Shown here: positions 56,428-64,000 of the stretch, in pieces
Layout of the letters: each line of letters begins with the position of its first letter
Numbering within the stretch: position 1 is the first letter of the stretch
Assembly (NCBI GenBank): GCA_016271365.2
Contig: JADMNL010000023.1
Coordinates: forward strand, 608,496,001-608,560,000
Reading direction: 5' to 3'
Origin: Neoceratodus forsteri
Taxonomy: Eukaryota > Chordata > Ceratodontiformes > Ceratodontidae
DNA: 64,000 nt
Made by a program: the position numbers and the translations under genes
The notes under the pieces: generated by a model
Database searches by the model: none
What the model was told of the DNA's origin: nothing
The model's input: the letters and a program-made list of their open reading frames with translations, nothing else

Positions 56428-59400
56428 TAGTAGAGTTTATTCATTTTGGGCACCCTTCCTGTAAGCTCAGAGCGCCCTTAAGAAATACAGACTACAAACA
56501 GCATTAGGAACATACATAAAACTAGTAATACAATAAATATAAAATCATTAAATACAGCCTTTACAGTTCATACTTATCAATTCCTAAACTGCTGAGCAGA
56601 ATAAATATGTTCCTCAGGTCTCAAAGGCCTGTTGGAAGAGGAATGTTTTCAGATGTTTTTAAATACCTTAAACAAAGGTGCATCCCGAGGTACCGGCAAT
56701 GAGTTCCAAAGGACCAGGGCAGCCACCTTGAATGGCTGGTCCCCAGAAGATTTCAACCTAGCTCTAGGAACCTCCAGGAGGGCCTTCCTTATTGATCTGA
56801 GAGTGCAACTCTGGATGTATGGATGCAGAAGCTCCTTCAGGTAGCCAGGACCCTAAACTGTGTAAGGCCTTATAGGTAAACAGACCTATTTTAAAGGTGA
56901 TGCGCCAGTGCACTAGCAGCCAGGGCAGTTCATGCAGCACTGGTGTAATATGACCAAACCTTGACTGTCCCATCAACAGCCATGCTGCTGCATTCTGCAG
57001 AAGCTGAAAGTGCTATATTGCACCACATCTGACCTCAAGGTAGAGTGCATTGCAGTAGTCAAGCCTCAAGTGACAAACATATGTACCAGTGTGGGCAGGT
57101 CATCAGGGGAATAAGGGATTTAATTTGAGCATGTTTCAGAGATGGTAGAAAATTGTCCAGACAACAGCTGACACCTGAGCTTCAAGTGTCAGCTCATTGT
57201 CCAGAAGAACGCCCACATTCTTCACCTTAGAGGAGGCCTATAGTTCGATCAGACCTATGAAAAGCCCTAACCTATCCCCAGAGGCCCCCTCCTCCCTTCA
57301 ACCGGGCTCAGTCACCAGTACTTCAGTCTTCCCTGGGTTGAGCCCCAGTCAGTCTGATGACGCCCAGGTCCCGATCTCTGCCAATCATGTATTCAGCATG
57401 TCAACTGTGTCAGATCTACCAGGTGTGAAGGACAGGTACTGTAGAGCTGAGTATCATCAGCACAGCAACTCAGCTCATACCACCTTATGACCTCATCCAG
57501 GGGCAGCATGTACACTGTGAAAACATGGGGAGAGGACAGAGTCTTGAGGTACTCCAAGGCAGGGCCATCGGGCCTGAGGAATAATTTCCCAGTACCACCC
57601 TCTGGGACCTGCCCAAGAAAGGACTTGAACCAGCTGATGACCTTGCCGATGAGTCCAATGTATTCCTCAGCCTGTCCAACAACACCCCATGATCCACAGT
57701 GTCAAATGCTGACAAGAGATCAAGAAGAATGAGAATCAATCACTCTCCCTATCCCTCATGCTGAGTAGGTAATTCAGCACCTTAACCAGTGTGGTCTACA
57801 TGCTGTGCTTAGCCCTGGATCTGAACTGGAATGGTTCGTTAATCTGAAGTCCGTGAGGTGACTCTCGAGCCGTTCATGCACAGCCTTCCCAAGAACCTTT
57901 CATAAAAAGTGGATGATTGAGGTAGACTGGCAAATTACCAAGACATCAGGGTCCAAAATGTTTTTCAATAGGGGCTTAACTAGAGCCTGTTTAAGGGACT
58001 CAAGGAAGACCCTGTTGCAAGGAACACCGACAATCTCAGCAAAAACTGGTCCCAGGACCCCAACCCAACCAACAAGTAATCGTGTTGGGCCTGGGTCTAG
58101 GTGCAGAATGCTGGTTTAAGCCTCGAGATTACCCCACAGACCTCATGCCGTTGTCATTGGCTGGAACTCTTCCCAGGGAGACTACATGCCCACCCAGCTG
58201 AGGCCCACCACTACTGGATGACAGTATTCCATCTGGAGAAATCCCAGCCCAAACAGAAGACACTGTCTGAGACGAACCAAGTGAACACCTCACACTTTTG
58301 AGCTAAAAGCCTAATGGTTTCCAGACAAGCCGGATCTAATAGCTTGTCTATAATCTGAAAGAGCTGAGTCAGTCAATTCTTTCCAGCTGTAATCATCTGA
58401 GACATTAAAGCTGCCTTTTTGTGTGATTCCATTCTGATACTCATCACAATGAGCAATCAGAACCAACTTGTACTCCTGGGATCTGGTCTTCCTCCAATGC
58501 CTCTCTAACCTCCACCCCTGGTTTTCAGCATCCTCAGCTCGCCATCAAACCAAGGACAGCCAAGGCATGAAACCAGTGGGCATACACGATTGGCACCAGA
58601 TGATCCAGGGTCTCCACCACGCCCTATTGTAGGCCATCACAGTGTCCCTTGGACTTTCCACACAAGCCTCCAGCACAGATGAATGGTTCAGTTCCACCAT
58701 CAGTCCTCTGGTCGCAAACCTTTCAAAGGGCAGATCTGAACCATTTCCACAGGAGAAGGGGCATTTAGGGGATTCTGAAGCTGCACCTCATGGTGCAATG
58801 ATCTGGCCATATGACCAGATCAATCATGAGTTGTTAATTTCGAGTCCCAGGAGAACACCAGATTGAACATGTGCCCGGAGCAGTGGGTCCCAGCCATGGT
58901 CTCAAGAGTAAGGCCAAGAGCCTTCATACTGGACAAGAAGTCCCTGACCCCAGAAAAGCCTTGTCATCTACCCAGGTGTTGAAGTTCATGAGAATAAGCC
59001 ATCTCAGTGACTCCAACTCCCTCTTGGTGACAAAGGCCATCACATCTTGCAGGAAACTCTGGTCCCACTCAGGTGGATGGTAAACCAGAGGAATCATGAA
59101 CTCCACTCTGGGACCACCACACACCAGCTTGCACTCAAAAGAGCCAATGTCCCCCACTGGTGCACTGCAGACCCAGGTCTGACCTGAAATAAATGACAAC
59201 CACCCCTCTCCTGCATTCCTTCCTCGGGCAGTGAACTACAGAGAACCCAGCCAGGACAGACACCTCAGCAAGGGCCTGAAGCATCCTCAGCTAGGTCTCT
59301 GTAATGCACACCATGCTGACTGATGCAACGAGCTTGGCCATTATAGCGGTCTTGTTTGCCATCGACCTGGCATTGCACAACACTGCCTGAAGAGGACGAA

Positions 59401-59560
59401 TGGCTGAGGCCGGTCCTCAACTACCTGCATCTTGGTCCAGAGGGCTCCTCGTCAGATAGACAAGACACAGGGATGCCATTCCAGCTGCCTTCTCATACCA
59501 GGGTGACTTTTAATCCCTACCACTTGAATCATCCTCTCATGGACTTCATGAGATGAGAAG
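56428..59560 (-). mobile_element. L2-like LINE (reptile/amphibian type), decayed
   Basis: The 3' UTR begins at 56428 ('GAGTTTATTCATTTTGGG' on plus). Minus-strand blocks: 'HELPWLLVHWRITFKIGLFTYKALH' core (56764-56976), the RT Asp pair in CADDTQL at 57450-57462 with Asp codons at 57453-57458, VVLGNYSSGP (57600) and LLDLLSAFDTVDHGVLLDRL (57700). Endonuclease: MNFNTWVDD and SEWDQSFLQ-like (58924-59199). Catalytic RT Asp residues are intact but the frame breaks many times. It spans the endonuclease, RT and C-terminal regions, so it is close to full-length ORF2. Confidence 0.82.
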
Positions 59561-59689
59561 TAAGGTGCATAAGTGAATTAGTGTCAAGTACTCTATATGA
59601 TACATGTGCACATTTTAAAAGAAACATTAGATCGTTAAATACTACAAAACAACAAACTATCACAAATAAAATCTGTACTCTCCACAAAC

Positions 59690-60188
59690 TTGAAAAATGT
59701 TTGCATCTCAATTACAACAACTCCTGTGATTGCACTACTTAATATCCTTGTCCCTCTTCCGGACCTCACCCCCCACACTGTTCTTCCACTGTGCTCTCTA
59801 CTTGTCTTTCCCTCTCACTCTCCTCTACCTTCCTGCCTCCCATCTCCCCTCTTCCCCCACTGTCTTCCTTGCTTTTGTCCCTTACTATCCTAGCTGCTAC
59901 TTGATAATGCCGCCGGTTGCTCTCGCTCCTTGATCTGGTTCCTCCTAATTCCCTCCTCTTCTCACTCCCTGCCTTGAATCATATGCTAAACTAATGTGTA
60001 TTTATTTGCTGTTTTCTTATTCTGTATTTGGTAATACAAATTGCTTAATTGTTTGTGAAACCTGTCAGTTTTCCATTATGGATCTGTACCTCCCCCATTG
60101 ACGTGGAACTCTTCAGAATGAGCTGCCTGGCGCCAAAGGTATTTGTAATTCTAGATTGAATAAATAAATAAAATAAAATAAATCAAAT
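59690..60188 (+). mobile_element. LINE 3' end with (AATA)n tail
   Basis: Plus-strand text with pyrimidine-rich coding remnants (59700-59940), then 'GTACCTCCCCCATTGACG', 'GCTGCCTGGCGCCAAAGG' and an AATAAATAAAATAAAA tail (60158-60188). This resembles the tails at 26700 and 39900 in layout, not in exact sequence. Confidence 0.5.
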
Positions 60189-60189
60189 A

Positions 60190-61145
60190 AAAGTGTCTCT
60201 TAAAAGATCATCCTAGGTGATATAGCCTTTTGGCTTTTTAGAAAGTGACCATACACTGTAGTTAGTGTCCTTGCAAGATGCATTAGTTGAGTCAACAAAA
60301 GCATCTCTCTCATCCAGGTTATAGAGAATGTCTATCCAGAAATCTTTGTTCTAAGTCATTTAGGTCTGTGTGTATACATCACAGGCGTACAACAGTCTGT
60401 AATGCCTCAAATGGTTAGAAAAGCCATAGGTTTTGTTTCTGGGATGTCTGCTAACGATCAGCAACCATCAGGGAAATGAAACAATGACATCTGTATATAG
60501 ATACGAAAGAAATCAGTTACTACTCCATTCACAACAGCAAATAACATTAAAGAAAGGCTGTAGATTTGAACCAGCCATATAGCAGAAGAAGATACAAAGA
60601 ACATTCTTGCAACCTGCATAAAATTTACAAAGAGGAAGAGGTATCTATCAGTACACATTATGTGTATTTGGTTGGTCAAATTAGATCCAAGAGGAGGGAT
60701 TTGAATGCTCCTCCTGAGATGAGAGTCATATGTAACACTGTACCCTCTTGGTGGCCTAAAGGTACCTGACCTTAATGGCCAATTTGAAACTGCAGCCTTC
60801 TATAATGTTATTTGCTGTTGTGAATGGATTAGTAACTGGTTTCGTCTGTATCTATACTTTTATGTCCCCTCACTAATGCTGATGTGCTAGGGACATTACG
60901 GAAACAGCCCATGTTTTATCTGACAGTTTGAAGCACTACAGACTATTATGGACTTGTGGTGCATACACACAGACCAAAACTGTTTAGAGCAAGGATTGCT
61001 GGATGTTAATTTTCTATAATCACAATGAATGAGATGCTTTTGTTAAATAAAATAACACATCTTGCATGGACACTAACTATATGTTCACATTTTCAAAAAG
61101 CCAATAGGCTAAACCCACAAGGTCACTCTCTTAAGAGACACTGTT
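60190..61145. repeat. Large imperfect palindrome, ~380-bp arms
   Basis: The left arm 60190-60577 and the right arm 60775-61145 are reverse complements over nearly their whole length. Shared phrases include 'GTGTCTCTTAA', 'TAGCCTTTTGGCTTTTT', 'TAGTTAGTGTCC', 'TGCAAGATG', 'AACAAAAGCATCTC', 'GGTCTGTGTGTAT' and 'CCATTCACAACAGCAAATAA'. About 200 bp lie between the arms. It could be a DNA transposon with very long inverted repeats, or two copies of one repeat in opposite orientation. The loop has an open frame of 67 codons without a recognised domain. Confidence 0.8.
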
Positions 61146-61307
61146 GTAATTGAGATGGAAAAAATTCTCAACTTTGTGGGAGTATAGATCTAATATGTGA
61201 TAGCCTGTGTTTTGTAGTATTTACTGTTTTAATATAATTTTCTAAACTTGGACACTATATTATATATTGCACTTGTAACTTTAACTCCTTATGCACCTTA
61301 GCTCTTA

Positions 61308-61545
61308 CCACATGTTGTGACATCAGCACTTTCGACTTCATGTATAAGGCGTACACCAAGTACAAAGCGTTAACCTTGATAAAGTACCTTGAGGGCATGA
61401 AACGTGTTGAGAGGTTTTGTGCAGACGACATGGGGAACAGATGAGGTGATGTGCCTAGCACTGATGCAAGATGTATGTAAGTCACAAATACATTTGTTCT
61501 ACTATTTTATGCCTGACTCTGTGGCAATTAGTCTAGTTGTGTGTG
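61308..61545 (+). repeat. Interspersed repeat, plus copy
   Basis: Matches the reverse complement of 56180-56427: 'CATGTTGTGACATCAGCA' at the start, then 'CTTGAGGGCATGAAACGTG', 'TAAGTCACAAATACATTTGT', 'CTATTTTATGCCTGACTCTG' and 'GGCAATTAGTCTAGT'. It lies between the large palindrome and a CR1 LINE. Confidence 0.75.
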
Positions 61546-61559
61546 TGAAAGACTGCTTT

Positions 61560-62930
61560 ATTTAAACTGATGGGCATCCTCAAGGAATGGCTGGTGGCTT
61601 ACCTGGAAGAAGACAGGCTACAGGACAGTAAATAGCATAGATCTGTGGCAGGAGGTCATGTCAGACCAACCTGACTCTGTTTTCTGACTGGGTAATCAGA
61701 GCAGTGGATAAAGGTCAAGCAGTAGATTTGCTGTATTTTAATTTTAGCAAAGCCTTTCACTCTGTTTGGCATAGGAGGCTGCTAAAACAGTTATAAGACT
61801 TGGGAGTGCAGAAGAGTTAGTCAGGTGGGTGTGGAATTGGTTGGGGAGGCAAGAGGGTGGTGGTTAATATGGATGGTCAAATCATGGAGACAGGGGTTAC
61901 CTATGAGGTGATGCAGGGCAAGTCCTGGGACCAGTAATCCTCAAAGTTTATTAGACATAATGGAAGGTATTCAGGCCATGTTATGTTTCTTTGCAGATGA
62001 TACAAAGCTCTGCAACAGGGAAGACTGTGAAGAGAAGGTCAGGAGTTGCAGAGGGACCTGGAAAGACTGTAAAGATGGCCAAAAGAATGGCAGTCAAGTG
62101 TGATTCAGTGCCAAAAAATGTACGGTAATGCAGATAGGGAAGAACTTTGGGGTGGAGTACTGGATGGAGGTCTGAGACCGGCCACTATTACCAATTAAAC
62201 AGATCTAGGAGGCATTATAAGCAATTCCCAAACACAAATCAATCAGTGTAATAAGGCCTGTAGTAAAGCAACTGGAATGATGGGGTGCACTGTTGGAAGT
62301 TTTGACAGTAGGAAAAAGGATTTGATATTGCCTCATTAAAGGTCACTGATGAGGCATGATTTGGAATACTGTGCCCATTTCTGGAGTCTGCATCTGTGGA
62401 TGGACAGAGACAGACAGGAGTTAGTGAAGTGAAGGGTCACCAAGATGAGGCAGATCTTATGAGCAGGGCTAGAGACCTGAACTTGCACTCACTGGAGTCC
62501 AGAAGAAAGACAGGCAAAATAATAGAGACCTACAAGTTCTTAAGAGGAATAAATATAGTGAACAGCAAGAACACGTTTAGCAGAAAGAGTGGGACAGTAA
62601 CAAGGTGGCAATGATATGAGGTTTGTAGGAGGAAAGTTCAGAGCAATGTGATGAAGTTTATTTCAGAAAGTGGGTGGTCAAGTCATGGAACAGCCTACTG
62701 GCAGAAGTGCTGGGGCAGGGACAATAAATGATTTCAAGCTCAACTGGGATAGGGAAGGACTTACTGTCCTCTACAAGTAACTTAGGTATATGGAATGTTC
62801 AAAGTGTAGGGTACAAGCCTCCCATCAGAACAGTAGGTCAGGGATGAAGTATTATTTTTGAGGCAGACTGCAAGGACCATTGATTTTTTTTGCCAGCACT
62901 GTCCATGTTTCTATCCCATGCCACTGGGTT
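61560..62930 (+). mobile_element. CR1-like LINE, plus strand, RT to 3' end
   Basis: Starts within the RT domain. Plus-strand frames read (with shifts) 'GGHVRPT' (61650), then 'FSKAF' and 'WHRRLL' (61740-61790). The catalytic FADD lies at 61990-62001, followed by TKLC, with intact Asp pair. Later come 'LEYCAHFWSLH' (62360) and KFLRGINIVNSKNTFSRKSG (62550), a typical CR1 C-terminus. It ends with 'TTTGCCAGCACTGTCCATG' then 'TTTCTATC' (62895-62918). It is 5'-truncated and frame-broken. Confidence 0.82.
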
Positions 62931-64000
62931 CCATAACTGATCAGTAATTATATAAATGTAAAGTAAAAGTAAAGTAAAGGAAAAGGCAGCTTCAAACAGG
63001 AATTTTTTTTCCTTTAATGTGATTCAAGGTTTCAGAAAAAAATCATAGTTGGCATTAACAGAACTTAGCTGCACACAATTACTCTGAAAATGTGAATTTC
63101 TGGGCTTTCCATGTTTCAATACTCAGACAATTTTAATAAAACAGGATCCCCAGTTTCATCAGCTTACATTGCTTATACTCGTAGAAAGATAATCCTATTC
63201 TTATAACATCACATACTGTTAACAGAGAAATAGATTCTGTCACACGACAGGATTATGACTTCAGGGCATGTATAAGTGCAGCAACACATGAAGTCTAAGA
63301 GATGAAGAGCATGTTTTCATGCAACATATTTTGCAATAAAGAATGTAATGCTTTGACATTCAGTTCCTTTTGAATGTTAGAGATTTGAACGGTTGATGTC
63401 AATTATAACTTGTTGCAGAAAAGACTGACAATTCCCTATAGACACTTGTATTGAACTGTACTTTCACAAAACAGAAATGACAGTGGGCTGCAGTTTAATT
63501 AACTGTACTTGAAAAGAGTAACACAGAGGAAAACAAATATAAACCCTATTTTTTTTGTGTATTTCTGTAATGTTATGGATAGTTTTGAAATATGGTCAGT
63601 TTTATATCCTGGAGTAGTAGTTGACAGTATCTCATTAACTATGTTATAATTCTTTAAAAATTAGAAAATGACTGATATTTGCAGATAATTAAACATATAA
63701 AAATTAAAACTGGTTATGTAAATGTCAAGCGGAATGACAGTGTCCCATTAAAATGGAAAATGCACCCAATGGTCTGAGTGGGGGCAGAGATGTTTTCTCT
63801 CTAAAATGTGCATGCAATTTAACCCAGCATAAAATGACTAACTTTGAATCTGAGGAGTCAAGTCACTGTCTGCTAAAAAGTGAAAAGGACCTGAGACAGA
63901 GCATGACTAGACTTGTGCAGTACCAATGATATCCATGTAGTTTGTAATAGTTCCCAAAGTAGCAGTAGCTAACAGAGCAGATAGAACTGAATATGTTTAT
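62931..64000. other. AT-rich region without recognised features
   Basis: No open frame, repeat or RNA gene was recognised up to the right edge. It may be unique host DNA. Confidence 0.45.

Noticed and set aside
1..64000. CRISPR arrays, bacterial operons or a phage
   Set aside because: No short regular repeats with unique spacers and no bacterial gene structure. All coding signals are eukaryotic transposons.

Overview
The window reads as gene-poor intergenic or intronic DNA from a large, repeat-rich vertebrate genome. I found no host protein-coding gene, rRNA, functional tRNA or CRISPR array. Every open frame with recognisable protein similarity belongs to a transposable element, and nearly all are broken by stops and frameshifts. 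The repeat mix is a DIRS tyrosine-recombinase retrotransposon, CR1-like, L2-like and L1/Tx1-like LINEs, MIR-like CORE-SINEs, terminal-inverted-repeat DNA transposons and long microsatellites. This fits an amphibian (caecilian or salamander type) or a non-avian reptile. I favour an amphibian at low confidence, because no host gene is available to fix the taxon.

Layout: 1-3.46 kb holds a minus-strand CR1-like LINE with an insertion, then a plus-strand CR1 3' end. 3.5-7.0 kb is AT-rich and featureless. 7.0-10.3 kb has a TIR-type fragment and CR1 pieces that look nested. 10.3-13.8 kb has a tandem duplication, a near-perfect hairpin (12.93-13.09 kb) and a ~146-bp tandem array. 13.78-20.27 kb is a nearly complete DIRS element on the minus strand, with inverted terminal repeats, an internal complementary region, and decayed gag, RT-RNase H and tyrosine recombinase genes. 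21.45-22.18 kb is a TIR element. 22.5-25.3 kb is a minus-strand CR1-like LINE. 26-30.3 kb has a foldback, a LINE tail, a CR1 3' end and a TIR element rich in CAGCTG motifs. 30.6 and 48.5 kb hold long microsatellites. 31.5-32.4 kb is a TIR element with a LINE fragment inside.

32.9, 36.7 and 39.0 kb hold three MIR-like SINEs. 34.8-35.6 kb is another TIR element with internal inverted repeats. 37.0-38.8 kb is a minus-strand LINE of unresolved clade. 39.94-43.52 kb is a 5'-truncated L1/Tx1-like LINE inserted into the A-rich tail of another LINE, with an 11-bp target-site duplication. 45.00-45.83 kb is a second truncated L1-like insertion with a perfect 18-bp duplication. 47.3-47.8 kb is a diverged tandem repeat. 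48.8-52.1 kb and 56.4-59.6 kb are minus-strand L2-like LINEs. 52.5-55.3 kb is a 2.8-kb element with Harbinger-like termini. 60.2-61.14 kb is a ~950-bp imperfect palindrome. 61.3-61.55 kb matches an inverted copy at 56.2-56.4 kb. 61.56-62.93 kb is a plus-strand CR1 LINE.

No genes act together here as a host pathway. The story is successive, often nested transposition. The most informative object is the DIRS element: its internal complementary region is visibly the joined complement of the two unlike termini, as expected for replication through a circular intermediate.
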